64,000 bases of DNA from Misgurnus anguillicaudatus. Its lineage: Eukaryota > Chordata > Actinopteri > Cypriniformes > Cobitidae. The stretch is taken from contig NC_073354.2 in NCBI RefSeq assembly GCF_027580225.2, positions 28,044,001 to 28,108,000 on the forward strand. Direction: 5' to 3'. Below are positions 12,639-25,427 of the stretch, piece by piece; position 1 is the stretch's first letter, and each line of letters starts with the position of its first letter. A program made the position numbers and the translations under genes. The notes below the pieces were generated by a model, which had not been told where the DNA came from, ran no database searches, and saw nothing but the letters and a program-made list of their open reading frames with translations.

Positions 12639-13069
12639 TGGATGAATAGATGGATAGATTATATATACCGACAATAGACAGACAGACAAACATATAAATA
12701 AATAGATGGGATAGATATATAGATAAGATAGACAAACAAACAAACATACAGACAGACAGACAGACAGACAAAAACACAGGGCAAATAGAATAAATGAGAC
12801 AGACATAGAGAAATGTGGGACAGATGAGATGAGACAGATATACAGAGAGAAATTTGGATAGATAAATGAGATAGACAGACAGATGGGATAGACGAAATAC
12901 ACAGACAGATGAGATGAGATAGACAGACGGACGAAATAGAAGATATATATGGATAGTTCAGACAGACAGGTAGATGGTTAAAAGGGATAGACAGACAGCC
13001 AGACAGAAATATATATAGATGGATAGATTGTCGCCTGTTCATGGATAGATAAGATAGACAGACAAACAA

Positions 13070-13104
<35 letters not shown>

Positions 13105-13359
13105 TATAGACACACAGGTAGATAGAAAGACGGGATACATGCGATGAGACAGATATACAGAGAGAAATATGGATAGATAAATGAGATAGACAGACAGATG
13201 GGATAGATAAAATAGACAGACAGATGAGACAGACAGACAGATGAAATAGATGATATACAGTATATGAATAGTTGAGACAGACAGGTAGTTGGATAGAAGG
13301 TATAGACAAACAGAAAGCCAGATACAGATATATATATAGATTAATAGATTGGATGGAAG

Positions 13360-13408
<49 letters not shown>

Positions 13409-13860
13409 TGCAGATATATGGATAGATGAGATACACAGACATACATACATACATACATACAGACAGACAGACAGACAAATACTGTATATAGATGGACAGA
13501 CAGACAAAACAGATGGTTAAATAGGATAGATGAGACAGACAGACAGATAGATGGAACAGATAGACAGACAGACAGATATACCATTGGACAATCGCGCTTG
13601 GGCACGGTTTGGATTAGTGTGCTCATAGACACACAGGCTGATAGAATGAATGAGACATACAGATAGAAAGATAGGATAGATAAGATGAGACAGATATACA
13701 AAGAAAAAAAATGGATAGATAAATGAGATAGACAGACCGACGGGATATACAAAATAGACAGACAGATGAGATAGACAGACAGACAAGATAGATGATATAT
13801 ATGGATAGTTAAGATAGACAAGACAGACAGAAAGACAAAAAGACTGATGGATGGCATCTA
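12500..13860. repeat. GATA/GACA simple-sequence satellite (Bkm-like)
   Basis: About 1.36 kb of mixed gaca, gata, gaca/aaca and ggat tetranucleotides, including pure runs such as (gaca)n at 12600-12630 and 13075-13105 and (gata)n at 13360-13390. A longer unit recurs three times, each starting cagatatacaaagag-like sequence (about 12835, 13150 and 13690), so there is higher-order structure. A non-repeat island lies at about 13582-13630. Minus-strand frames reading Ser-Val-Cys-Leu are low-complexity artefacts. GATA/GACA tracts are the components of the snake Bkm satellite. Confidence 0.93.
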
Positions 13861-14699
13861 CTGCAACAATCTTGATAACCAATTGTTGACCAGTGACATT
13901 TTGAGGCGGACACTTGCAATGCAATTGTGCACTGAAATCCAATTCGCTCGATTCCCACTTGATTTATAACCTACTCAAAATTCAACTTTAACACTCCTGT
14001 CCGTCAAATGCTTAGAGAACTCTCTAGCATGTAAGCACCCTTATGTTGAAACTGGGCTCCAAATAAATGTATCCAGATCAGCTTATCCTGAAACTGGGTC
14101 CAAATGTGGGCCTCTGTGGCTTGTGGTGAAACAGCACTTAACATTACCGAATGATTTGTGACAAAGGCAATTTTTTCACAGCATAAATGCATGAGCCTCT
14201 GTGCCTAAAAGTGGAATACAAAACGCATTCAAACTGTGAGTCACTTGAAGTAAAAGCTACTTTCAATATAATTTTTGGAGGTACTTCTTGCTGGCAACAG
14301 GAGAAATTTTGACGAATGTTTGTTACTTTTTCTAATGCAATTACGATACATACGTTTTTATGCTTCAAAAAGAATAGTAATAGCTTACTGAGGAAAAAAT
14401 TAGGATAAATAATAAATAACAATTTTATTTTTTAATGAACTATCCCTGTAAGGGACAGCCCCTGCTATCACCGCCCTTAATAAACCTGTGAATGCCAGTT
14501 AGCATAAATCTCCAGTGATTTAGGAGCTTTCCGAAATCAAGTCCTCTTCTGAGATGCTTTACTATCCTGTGGAGCTCATCTATAAAACTGCTGCACCCTG
14601 CCAGCCAAAAAATTTTGTTATGCAGGATGTACAATGCAGACCAGAGCCGGAGAATAGGAGACAATGTTAAGCTAATTTTTTGCTTACACTCTAAAATAT

Positions 14700-14940
14700 T
14701 GCTAAATAGTACTAAAAGCTCGTAATCATAGGGGAACCATTTTTAGGGCTACAGAGCACATATATAGCACATCTGTAGAACCATAAGTGGTACTAAAGCA
14801 TGAATATTGCACCACTTATGGTTCCACATAGCACAATATGGTGCTACACAGGTTCCACATACTGTAGGTGATGTTAAGCACTAAAAATGGTTCCCATATG
14901 ATGCTATGAGCCTGTGAACCACTTTTAGTGCTATTTAGCA
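14700..14940. mobile_element. Foldback MITE with tgctaaatag ends
   Basis: The left end tgctaaatagtactaaaag is inverted at the right end (cttttagtgctatttagca). Internal inverted pairs such as ggaaccatttttag with ctaaaaatggttcc extend the stem. It is non-coding. Confidence 0.7.
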
Positions 14941-16997
14941 CCAAGAGCCACTTCGGTAAATCATACATAAACATATCAAATACTTTTTTTAAAATGTTTC
15001 TGTATCTTGTATATATGTCTCTCTTTCTTTACTCTCTCTCTGTGTACTGCTTTAAACTATCTGGATGTTGTGACTGAAACTTTCCATTACTAGCACTTCC
15101 TGCTTTTATCGCCTTTATTAGATTAATCGCTTGTTGTATTCCTCAACTCTAAGTCGTTTAGAATAAAAGCATATGCTAAATGAACCTAATGTATGCAATT
15201 TAAATGTATCTCTCTCACTTCAACAAGTATTATCTTCCTAACAACACACGTCAACAGTGTTGCATCTAATAGCGTTACTAAAGCCAAAGAAGTTTTTGGA
15301 AGGAAAAACTTTTAAGCAAGCGGTAATTTTCAGCATATATTCTAGTCAAGTAGCACTAACCTTGACTGCTGCTTCCTTTGGGAACTGACTGGAGAAAAGC
15401 TTTTCATTAACAAGACCTGCCTGAGTAACAACCTCCTTTGAAGTCCAAAGAAATCTTTATAAAAACATGTTAATGAAAAAGTGAATTCAGTGCTTAAAAG
15501 TGGGATATTAAGTGAAGTCCAACAGACATTAGCATACCAATGCAGCACAATCTGTGCTCCTAGCACAGGTTGGCAAGCACCTCAAGCGACTTTGAAAAGT
15601 CAGAAAATCGCTAGTGTTAATCGGTTGATGATTGGTTCTTTAACTTTAAGGCCTGACTTCCATCGCCAAAGCAGCCATATTGAGTGTTGCATTGTCGCCT
15701 GTTCATAGTAATAGCAGTGCCTACTCTTGTTATATCCAATATCTTTGGTATAACCCAGCCCAAACTTGCAAACCATAGCTGCAGTGTCAGATACTCAAAC
15801 AAACAGAGGAACATCTGGATAGCAAGTTTGGGCAAATTTCGCTGAAATATTAATCTACAACGACCAGCTTATAGTTGTCTCTGCCCGTTAAGCTGAGACG
15901 GTAGAAATCGTTTTTACCTCAAGTTACAAAAATGTATAGTTCGGGATGGGCACAAGTACTCGATTGCTCGAGTACTCAAACGTGGCATCGATGATCAATC
16001 AAGAAAACGATGATCATTTGGGTTTATTTATTTTTTTGTGGTTATGGCGGCATTTGGATGTCTAGTCAGCATTACAAGTGCATTTGGTAGTAAAGAGCAA
16101 CGCAAATCAGTGTATGACATCACATCAGTAACGTTAACATGAATGATTAAAAAACAAACAGATAAAAGTCCGCGCACCCGCGCCGTGGGAACCGGCCGAT
16201 CCGCGCAATGCGGTGAAGCCAGACACACCTCACATCACAGAGGTACTATGGTTTAAAGGGATTCACTTCGGTAGGACGAAAATACAGGTAGTCAGATGCA
16301 AAATGTACAGCGCCGTCACAAGTTTCCTCATATCATCTCATATTTAAACATCAAATGTCAAGAGATACCAAAGAGCCATACGAACATCTTGACTGAGAAC
16401 AGGTGAGAGGACGACACGACACAGCTAATCGCTAAAATGATAGCAAAAGTTAGGATGGCACGTATGGTCACACGTTGCTTAATGTTATGAAGCTCGTGCT
16501 TTGGCTGGACGTGTTGCAAAGTGCGCTGTTCTTGTACACATCCACAACGCTAGTTAAACTTTCTCTCCAGTAAATAACTTAGTTTAAGTCTTGCATTTTT
16601 TGCAGATGGATACATGTTGTATAATACATTTATGTTGTATATAAGGCTTAATATTATGTAGAGTGTGTCATAAAGAAAGGGCATCAGTTTGTGTTTATTA
16701 ACCCTTTAGTTTCACTTCATCACAGCTTTTCCTGTTAGTGGTTTCTGTTAAAAACATTTAATTCATTAATTATCTATCTATGTGTTCATTTTTCTGTCAT
16801 AGTTTTTTGCAAAATTAAGTTTTATTTGAGTGCTTTTAATAAAAATATTTTATTTTTTTACTATGATGTATACGCCCCGCCCCTTTGATTGCCCCGCCCC
16901 CAGTTAATCGAGTACTCGTTCTTCAGACCTATGGATTAATCGAAATGAAAAAAAGACATAAATGCATATTCCTAGTATCGTTAACACTGTCATTTAC

Positions 16998-17070
16998 CTT
17001 CTCTGCATTTCCAGTTCTTCTGGTGTTGGGCCATTCTGCACCTGAGGGGTCTGTCTTGGCATCGGGGGGC
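16998..17070 (-). CDS. enah: enah (Mena) linker exon between EVH1 and LERER repeat
   Basis: This is a 73-nt minus-strand exon with acceptor ctccttccacag at 17071-17072 and donor GTAAATG from 16997 downward. It enters in phase 1, completing the Gly codon left by the EVH1 exon, and leaves in phase 2, matching the exon at 171. The product is about 24 residues: GPPMPRQTPQVQNG, then PTPEELEMQRR. The QVQNGP and EELE-QRR-Q signature is typical of vertebrate Mena just after EVH1. No folded domain is expected; it is the flexible, Pro/Gln-rich linker. In mammals the junction just upstream of this exon (around residue 117) is where the invasion-associated INV exon is spliced in. Recognition rests on the peptide and on phase agreement with both neighbours. 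Confidence 0.93.
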
Positions 17071-17239
17071 CTGTGGAAGGAGAAAAAATATGAAATAAAC
17101 ATTTAAATTGATCATGAAATCGTATCAATAATGTTAGTTGCACTGGACGAGCCCCAAAACAGAAAGAAATACAAAAGCAGGTCGTAGAGACAGTAACACT
17201 GGGCGCTGGTTGTAAGACACATTGAAAGGACAGCTAGAG

Positions 17240-17524
17240 TTAAAGCAACACTATGTAGTTTTTTTTACCTTTAAATAATGTCTCTAAAATTATTTCAGTG
17301 ATGGAACAACTTTTAACTGGCAAATTGTACTGTTGCTGCAACCTGAGCAGCCTCCTAGCAGCTACAAGCACACTCTGAAAGTGGCGGTGGAGGGTAGGAA
17401 ACACAGCCCCGCCCCTCCCCCTGCCTGCAGAAGAGTGTCTGATACCAGGCACTGTTGCGCTTTTCAACCACATGTGGGGAGCTGTAAGTCATTTTTACAT
17501 GGAAACTACATAGTGTTGCTTTAA
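17240..17524. mobile_element. MITE with TTAAAGCAACACT termini
   Basis: The left end ttaaagcaacactatgtag is inverted at the right end (ctacatagtgttgctttaa). It lies 170 bp upstream of the linker exon in transcript orientation. A second family member is at 25428-25759. Confidence 0.82.
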
Positions 17525-17545
17525 TAAAGACATTATACTGTATAC

Positions 17546-17937
17546 CAGTGGTTCTCAAACTTTTTAGGTGTGCTGCCCCCCTTGTGTATTGTGCATACCC
17601 CCAAAAAAGAAAATGTATAACATAAAACATTCTACAACTTAAAATATCTAAACATTTAATGTATTTTTTGATGCGCAAAATGACCTAAGAAATAACTAGT
17701 CTAGTTTTCCGACAAAAAAATAAAACAAGCAAAAAAATCTTTCAATGGGGTAAGCTAATTTAAGAAAAAAAATTCTTACCCCACTGGCAGATTTTTTTTT
17801 TTAGCTATTTTAAGCACAAATTAACTTGTTGTTTATTTTTTGTCTAAAAAAATTTTTGCAGTGTTTTTTTTATAAAATGTCATAAAACTGGGGCAGCCCC
17901 TGGCAGCATCTTGCGACCCCCAGTTTGAGAACCACTG
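17546..17937. mobile_element. Short hAT-type element (cagtggttctcaaac)
   Basis: It begins CAGTGGTTCTCAAACT and ends AGTTTGAGAACCACTG. The flanks are ctgtatac (17538-17545) and ctgtaaac (17938-17945), an 8-bp duplication with one mismatch. A palindromic stretch of aagaaaaaaaattctt type is inside (about 17690-17865). It is non-autonomous. Confidence 0.87.
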
Positions 17938-19890
17938 CTGTAAACTGTATACCAGGTGACTGGAAATTATAATTTCTGAAATGAACCATCAGCAGTGTTC
18001 AGGTCACTAAGTCACTACACATGTTGGTGCGGCCCGGGAGCGCACCAGATAACACTGTACCATTTTTCTTAGTGCAGTTTGTGTTCACATATGTTGTTTT
18101 TACCATAGTCGAAAGGCCACACCATACACCATTGACAACTCTCAGCGCTGTTATTGGTCTCTGACAGCTCTGACCACTATGACCACCCCTCACATGTTTC
18201 CATGACAACCAGCGTGACACAAAGAACGAAGCTAGCAAGATATGGATATAAATGTCACTCTTTTTGTGTGTGGAGGACAGCGGTGCATTTATGAAATCAT
18301 CAGCTCATACTTCCAGGAGACTTCTCTGCAACGGACCAAGATTGCCCTGTTTGTTGTTTACCCACAATATAACACCCGGCTCACATCACGACGGAAGCCC
18401 AGTGGCTCAGACATGTAGAGAACTTCCTGTATATGATTCGGCCCGAAGTCGAGCAGCATTCACACCATGGGTCGCACCAGAGTTAGGCGACAGTCGCTCC
18501 GAGATCACTTGTTTCGAGCGGTCTCGCAGTGGGCGTTTAGTGCGCACCGGAGTGCTGCTGTTATGTTCACATCGACCCAAACAAACCGTACTCGGACTGA
18601 AAGCTCATTTGGGCTGACCTAAACAGCGCATTTTTCAATTGTTTCCAATGGAAGCTTGCCGTTTTACAATAAAGCCAGCAGCTAGCGGTTTTCTTCCGCG
18701 CTGAAAACCGGCGCTTGACGTTTTTTTCCGCGCTCACCGCTGAGCGCCGAGAGTTGAAAAATATTCAGATTTGGGTGAAAAGCTCCGCTCGTCAATGCCA
18801 GTTATCACACAGCCGTCCAATCTCACACGGCTGTCCAATCACAGTGGAGGAGGGGCGGGACATAACCACAGCTACCAAACGCTCAGCTGAAGAAAGCTAG
18901 CACTCAGCTGAAAAACAGCTGGCATTCGGCGTCCTCCGGGCATTTTCAGCCACGTTTAAATGTTTTGGTGTGCACGCACCCTAAAAGTAAAAAACAGCAA
19001 GGCATCTGGCTGATGGCCATAAGTTGGAAATTGAGTTGGAAGACTGACAGATTATATGATGTTACCATCTTACCAACATCTTTATTTACAAGTCTTTGTA
19101 AGAAACACATTTTAACATCCAAGGTCATTCAACTCACTATCTTAACCTGTCATTGGGAAAACAGTAAAGGCTCTGTATCTGAATTTGTCAAGAACAGATT
19201 TCGAGCAGAGAGGAAAAACAGGTCTGCAGCATAAATGCTTGGCACAAACACAAAACGAATCTCCGACGTGATATGCTCGACTAATGGATCAATGCAGCAT
19301 TGTGCAGGTGAGAGAGGTCTGTTTACGGAGTCTTGAGGTGAAGTCTTCTCTGTAGCTCATTACAGGACTCCATATGCCCTTTGACATTTACTGTTTACTT
19401 GCTTTACACAGCAGGGCATTGCACAAAAGGACTTTCATGCATACATCTGTTTACAAAAAAGTTTTCTTGTAGAAGCTTAAGGAAGGCAAGCTATTTTCCC
19501 GACTTGACATGCAATGCACACAAAGTAACAAATCAAAATAACAAAACGTTATACAGATGGCTTGCAGAAAAAAATAATTGGATTTAACTAGCCCGGGCAC
19601 AGAATTTCACCTGCAGCATAAAACTTATTTAAAAAATATTATATTAGCCATCTGGACAAGCCAAAAATAATCAACTCATGTGTCAAATTTAATCTAACAT
19701 TCTGTACAGTTTTGCGACCCTTCTGGAAAACCAAATATTCATGCTGGTACATGTTTGACAGTTTTTGTATCCCACTCTAATGTCTCGTTAAGACCACCCT
19801 TGCTGTGTGTCGCCTGTCTCTTTCGATGAGGCGTTTCTAAATCTGGTTGTCATAAACAAATGAGTACCGTCCACTTTCGTAACTGACAAG

Positions 19891-20246
19891 TAGTGCTGCC
19901 TCACGATTAGTCGCGACTAACTGTTTGCAGAATAAAAGTTTTTGTTTACATAATATATGTGTGTGTACTGTGTATAATAATTATATATAAATACACATAC
20001 ACACATGCATGTATATAATTAAGAAATATTTGCATGTGTATATACATGTTTATATTTATATATAATCTATATTATATATAAATATAAATATTTATTATAT
20101 AAATATATTTTTTCTTAAAATTATACATTTATGTGTGTGTATTTATATAAACATAATTATTATACACAGTACACACACATTTACTATGCAAACAAAAACC
20201 TCCACTCTGCAAACGATTAGTCGCGACTAATCGTGAGGCAGCACTA
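19891..20246. mobile_element. hAT-type MITE with AT-rich centre
   Basis: The termini TAGTGCTGCCTCACGATTAG and its inverse, enclosing cgcgacta motifs, are near-perfect. The flanks are identical 8-bp CTGACAAG (19883-19890 and 20247-20254). The centre is an alternating tatata/tgtgtg tract. A fragment related to its right half is at about 32550-32690. Confidence 0.9.
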
Positions 20247-20906
20247 CTGACAAGAGGAGGGTGAAGTGAACTCCATTGTTTCTCTCCTATTGATAGTCGC
20301 TCCTGAAAATCGCTTTTCTTGACTTTCTTGCATCGCTGGACACCCCCATCCGTTTGCCAATGGTCACTTTCACTTATCTTGCTGGAATTCACCAAGCTTC
20401 AATTGAAATAAATGAGATTGCATTGCTTTGCTATTGCTAGTCGCTGGCGGTCTAAATGGGGCGTAAGGCCCTGCCCATACGTATATGGGTATATTCAAAA
20501 ACGTACCGTTTTCTATGTGCTTTGGCCGTTTTGCGACACGCAAACGCAGTATCAGCTGAATGAAACCAAACTTTTTGGAAAACTCCTCCTAGGGTGAAGA
20601 TTTTTAGAAAAACTGGTTGCAGATTTGTTGTGTAGCCGTCGTCGTGAGTTTTTGGCCAGTGACGTGCTGAGGGGAAACTCTGCCATGGCTTTTGATAGGC
20701 CAAAATGGCTTTACAATTAGGGATATATCTGTCGTTTGGCATACTATTGACAGCGCTTCATACCAGGTTTTTGCATGTTATTGTGAATGCAGAGGTTATT
20801 TCTTATCGGGGGAAGGAAAAACATAGTTTATAAAAATGGACTAGGCCTTAATTGTGTCCTCAAATGGTCCTTAGCTTTTTAAAACAAATACACCACTACA
20901 TTATGC

Positions 20907-21539
20907 TTAAAGGAAAACACCACCTCAACTTTAACAAATAAATACATACCCACCTTTATTCAATGCGTGCACTTAATCTTTGTACAGCGTGTCGTGAATG
21001 CGTTAGCATTTAGGAATTTCATTCCTTAGGATCCAAACAGGGATGAATGTAGAAGCCAACAAACACTTCCATGTTTTCCCTATTCAAAGACTGTTACATG
21101 AGTAATTACACTTCAACCTCGAGTGCAGTAATATTGACAGAAGTTTGAGCGAGAGGGGGAGTAGTCAGTAGTGATGATGTTACTGTGTGCCAAGGTCGAA
21201 GTGTTGGAAACTAAGTGCTCTTCCGCCATACAATATAGTTCTCATTTTTATCTGCTTAAAAAAAATCGCCACATTTTATTTTGTGTCACCATATTTACTC
21301 ATGTAACTACTCATGTAACAGTCTTTAAATAGGGAAAACATGGAAGTGTTTTTTGACTCCCAAATTCATCCCTATTTGGATCCCAAGGAATGAATGGGGC
21401 TAGGCCAAATGCCAACACATTCACGACATGCCGTACAAAGATTAAGTGCACACATCGAAAAAAGACAGGTATGTATTAATTTGTCTAAGCTGAGGTAAGA
21501 ACATAGTAAAATATAAAAAACTGTGGTGTTTTCCTTTAA
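20907..21539. mobile_element. MITE with TTAAAGGAAAACACCAC termini, full copy
   Basis: The left end TTAAAGGAAAACACCAC is inverted at the right end (gtggtgttttcctttaa). The arms are about 200 bp each (for example ggatccaaacagggatgaat and atccctatttggatccc). Family members are at 30386-30827 and 51905-52368. Confidence 0.85.
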
Positions 21540-22149
21540 ACGTTATGTAAATGGTTTTGCCTTATAAGATAACCAGGAACCCTCGATTTCTCTTCCCCAA
21601 AACAGAAACCGCATTACTCCCATAATATGATGAGGTAAACTAAATTATCTTAATTTAGCCTGCAGAATTTAGACTGTGTGAAGATGAAGAACACTTATTA
21701 TACAAATATTAACTTTATTAGTTATTATTGCTGCTGTTTAGAGATTCAAATACAATGACTGCAATATAAACAGGCACATATACATAGCTTATTTAACTCA
21801 GCCAGCTAAATAGCACTTTAAAAGTGGCGCTGGTCCAAAAGCACTCAGTGTGAGCTTTTATATGGACTCATCTCCCATTAGGCCAATTTACTGATGCAGC
21901 CTACAGACATATTCTAGAAATGTGTGGGAATAAGATGTATACAAAAAAACTAAACAAATAAAATAAAAAATATAAGTATATAAAATAAAAAATATATAAA
22001 TGAAATTACTGGTCTGGTTATCAAAAGCAGCTCTTATATAAAAACAAACAACATATTTTCTTTAAACCATCTAAAGACTTAAATATCTAAAATACTTAAG
22101 TTATAAAACACTGAATCTATAGATCACCAAACCCCAGTAAATCACACTT

Positions 22150-22410
22150 CAAATTTATCAATTCTTTGTTTTATAACAATGAGCAATATAGTTTTTCAGC
22201 ATTTATTAATCAGTGTAAATGCTGGTTAATAACAATACAATTGTTTATGTTACTACATTGTGCAATAACTAATGTTAAAAGTTAAAAGTTTTTGCTTTAA
22301 AAAAGCATAAATAAATGCTGAAATGAACATGAACTACTAAGATTAATAAATGTTGTTTTCTACATTGTTAGCTAATGCATTAACTAATGTTAACAAATAC
22401 AACCTTGGTG
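22150..22410. repeat. Probable foldback repeat (cattaactaatgttaac type)
   Basis: The motifs aataactaatgttaaaa, cagcatttattaat and attaataaatgttg occur in inverted arrangement, in the manner of a fish MITE. The ends are not resolved. Confidence 0.45.
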
Positions 22411-23497
22411 TTACCGGATCAGTTATAGGCTAACAAAAAGCTTAATTAAACGCACAGCCCAGGTCAGCTGACCGTACAAAGAGTTTCAGAATCTCAAGCA
22501 CCTACATGAGAGCAGAGAGCCGCCGAGTCTCCTCTGACAGCAGATGTACTGTAGTAGTCCATCCTGATTTTTGGGTGCACTGCTAACAAGTGCACTAGAG
22601 TCACTCAGATCAGTGCCCAAACTGCCATCGATGCCTCCATGAGATCGCAGAGAGAGCAGCATGTTGTTCTGGCTATTCTGAAGCGAAAACTGCTGTGATA
22701 GAATAAGACCGGACCAATGAGCGGTTAGATGTTAGACGCCCTGCACGTTCACTAAGCAGGATGTGGTCCACTTATTGCATTTTCCGGCATTGATCAATTA
22801 TTCATGCCTGGATGGCGAAGGGTAAATCGGTCAATGTTACGATCAAGTCACAAGCATTACGATCGGGTGGGTGGGGAAAAACAGGGATGCACTGGTATAG
22901 GAGGTTTAACCCCTTCATTACAACAAATGTAATAATTTAGATAAGCAGATACAGGCTAAGGAAATCAATGAAATGGATAAGACAATCCTAAATGCACAAT
23001 AAAATACATAAATAAAAGTACCAAGGTGAAGAAAAACTATAAGATAGACAAAAATAAATACACTGAGATAAAAGACTGTCTTTTATAAACATCATTGTGC
23101 ATTCCCTTATGTTAGAGCACAATGTGACAGATAAAAACGGTATTACCGGGTATTTACTTTTATTAAAATGAAACAAACACTTTCCACAGGATGGATTATT
23201 AAAAATGTCTCGGGAAGACTCTGAAAGCAGAGACGTGAAAGGCATGCAGAGCTCCTCTCAAAAGCTACAAGATCAGGAGATGGGCTTAAAATCAAGTTAG
23301 AGGATGATGTCACTGGCAACTAATAGCTATGGATAGACCAGACATATTTAAAATTGCCAAGCCTGCAGAAGATTCATCTTACTGACCTCGGTGTAGTTCT
23401 GAGGCTTGGAGGGTGCATAAACATAACACCACCATGATTCTTGGTTGCTTATTTCTAAATAAATATAATTATTAAATGTAATAATACTTCTTTTGGA

Positions 23498-23500
<3 letters not shown>

Positions 23501-23583
<83 letters not shown>
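23501..23583. repeat. (TG)41 microsatellite
   Basis: An uninterrupted TG dinucleotide tract of about 41 repeats. It is likely highly polymorphic and a candidate for Z-DNA. Confidence 0.98.
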
Positions 23584-23585
<2 letters not shown>

Positions 23586-24236
23586 AAGCAAAGGATGAAT
23601 GAGGCTTTAATGTGCAGGATTATTTAGAGACATCAGAATTCATAATAATATTGAAATAATCATGTTAAGTAAAATTGCATTATATAAGCTTCTGCATTTT
23701 TATTAGTCAGGAGAAAGGTTTGCTTCTGCACATCTTTTTAGCTTAATTTTTCACCTTAAACATACTGATATGCAAGTACTAATATTTATTTACGAACTAT
23801 AAAGCAAATAATGTAAGTATTACCATTACTGATAAAATTTGGTGAAGGATAAGTGTTTACGAAGTATGAGCAACAGATCAAATCACTACCTGTTCCTGAT
23901 ACAGAATTTATTTCTCCCATGTTTTACATCAACATTTGGTAAAAATCAACCAACATTGTCATTAACACTCCTGTGTTGTTACCTTGCAGGTACAACACAC
24001 AAATCCCCATATCACTCATGTGCGCCGCACGACACGGGCGTGAGCAGTTCAATTAATTCTGCAGTTGTGAATTCTGCTTTCACACACGGGGGAAATTAAT
24101 GTCAAGAACTGCATAATTTTAGGATGAGGAAACAAACGATCAGTCTTCTAGACTTATAAAGCTTGTGATTGAGAAAGAAAGTGTCCAAAATTGCTTTTTT
24201 GCCATTTTATATTTGCCATTTATATCTCTATATACA

Positions 24237-24748
24237 GCCCAGTGTAACGACATTTCGTTATACATGTATAGTCACGTAATTTTTTTATTCCTTTTTCGTG
24301 ATATCATCTCGAATTTCCGCGTTTTTTCGTGATCGTATAACGAATTCCTGTTTTCGTGTGATTAGCACGTCTTGGTTACTCAACTGTTTTGTCCTATTTT
24401 CTTATCATTGTTGCTTCAGTTTAGGGTTAGATTTACATAAAATTACATCCTTACCCAAACCCAACTCTAACCCCAACGCCAGGCGACATATTAAAAAATA
24501 AATCAGAAAAATATTATAAACCAATACACAAAGTGAATTCTAATGCAAACACCAATTCTAACCCTAAACCGAAGCGACAATGGTTTAAAAATAGGAAAAA
24601 GCAGTTGAGTAACCAATACATGATAATCACATAAAAATAGGAATTCGTTATGCGATCACGAAAAAACGCGGAAATTCACGATAATATCACGAAAAATGAA
24701 TAAAAAGAATTACATGACTACATCACAAAACCTTGTGAGACTGGGTAG
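24237..24748. mobile_element. Foldback MITE, ~230-bp arms
   Basis: The left part (tatagtcacgtaattttttt, gcgttttttcgtgatcgtat, cttggttactcaactg) is inverted in the right part (cagttgagtaaccaa, atgcgatcacgaaaaaacgc, aattacatgactac). The outer ends cccagtgtaacg and gtgagactggg pair only loosely. Confidence 0.75.
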
Positions 24749-25104
24749 CAATATAACCAATACAGAATTCTACATAATAAAAATGTATAGATAAGCTCGT
24801 CCAACACATGGTAGGTTATAACTATTTACAAGGTGGCATATTCATATTAATTTCGAACAGTTTGTTTAAGTATGATCTGCTTTTGCCCCAGTGACGTTGG
24901 AATTAGGGGTGGGGCTTCATTATTTATTTTTTTCTAATTGGCTTGTTAATTCTGACATCATGCGCAAATGCTTTATAAGACGGTCCTTCCAGAAAAAGTT
25001 TTTTTTTGTGATTGTTGCGATCAAAAATCCTTGATCTTGCGGCACGTTTTCATAAAAAATGCGATGGAATATGCGGGATATTTATGCAATTTTATGCAAT
25101 TAAA

Positions 25105-25313
25105 CTGCGGGAACTTGCAAAAACTGCGGGAACTTGCAAAAACTACGGGAACTTGCAAAAATTGCGGGAACTTGAAAAAACTGCGGGAACTTGAAAAAAC
25201 TGCGGGAACTTGAAAAAACTACGGGAACTTGCAAAAACTTAGGGGACTTGCAAAAACTGCGGGAACTTGCAAAAACTGCGGGAACTTGCAAAAACTGCGG
25301 GAACTTGCAAAAC
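25105..25313 (+). repeat. Eleven tandem copies of a 19-bp unit
   Basis: The unit is ctgcgggaacttgcaaaaa, repeated 11 times with exact 19-bp spacing and few substitutions (cttgaaaaaa in units 4-6, ctacggg in units 3 and 7, cttagggg in unit 8). Open frames across it have a 19-codon period and are artefacts. Confidence 0.95.
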
Positions 25314-25427
25314 TATTTGTAGTTTTGCATGATGTTTACGTCGCATAATCATGTCACTTCATAAAGTTCCCATGGCAACAGGGGACATGGCTGCGCTTGT
25401 GTGAAGTAAATGCAACATTTTTCAACT

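Larger units (their letters stand above)
172..16997 (-). other. enah: enah intron between linker and LERER exons (16.8 kb)
   Basis: This stretch holds no coding sequence that I recognise. Short open frames occur on both strands, but none carries a known domain. It contains repeats listed separately: a MITE at 787-1234, transposon copies at 2344-4208, a tRNA-like SINE head at 4298-4376, a hAT element at 5446-6696, a 233-bp tandem array with an insertion at 9928-11728, a GATA/GACA satellite at 12500-13860 and a foldback at 14700-14940. Between these (for example 1240-2340, 6705-7200, 8600-9650, 11760-12490 and 15190-15930) I see only AT-rich intronic DNA. A degenerate cyprinid SINE tail (ctaagtcgtttagaataaaa) lies at about 15149-15184. 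The segment 15940-16940, bounded by tcgagtactc motifs, looks transposon-derived, but I could not define its ends. Confidence 0.9.

Noticed and set aside
12354..13942. Long overlapping minus-strand frames reading Ser-Val-Cys-Leu-Ser
   Set aside because: They are translations of the GACA/GATA satellite and are open in all frames because of the tetranucleotide period; not genes.
15940..16945. Possible hAT element bounded by tcgagtactc motifs
   Set aside because: I could not find matching terminal repeats or an 8-bp duplication, so it is not listed as a defined element.
24968..25291. Repetitive frames over the 19-bp array, and the array as a CRISPR candidate
   Set aside because: The 19-bp units are directly adjacent without spacers and the genome is eukaryotic; the peptide period of 19 codons is an artefact.
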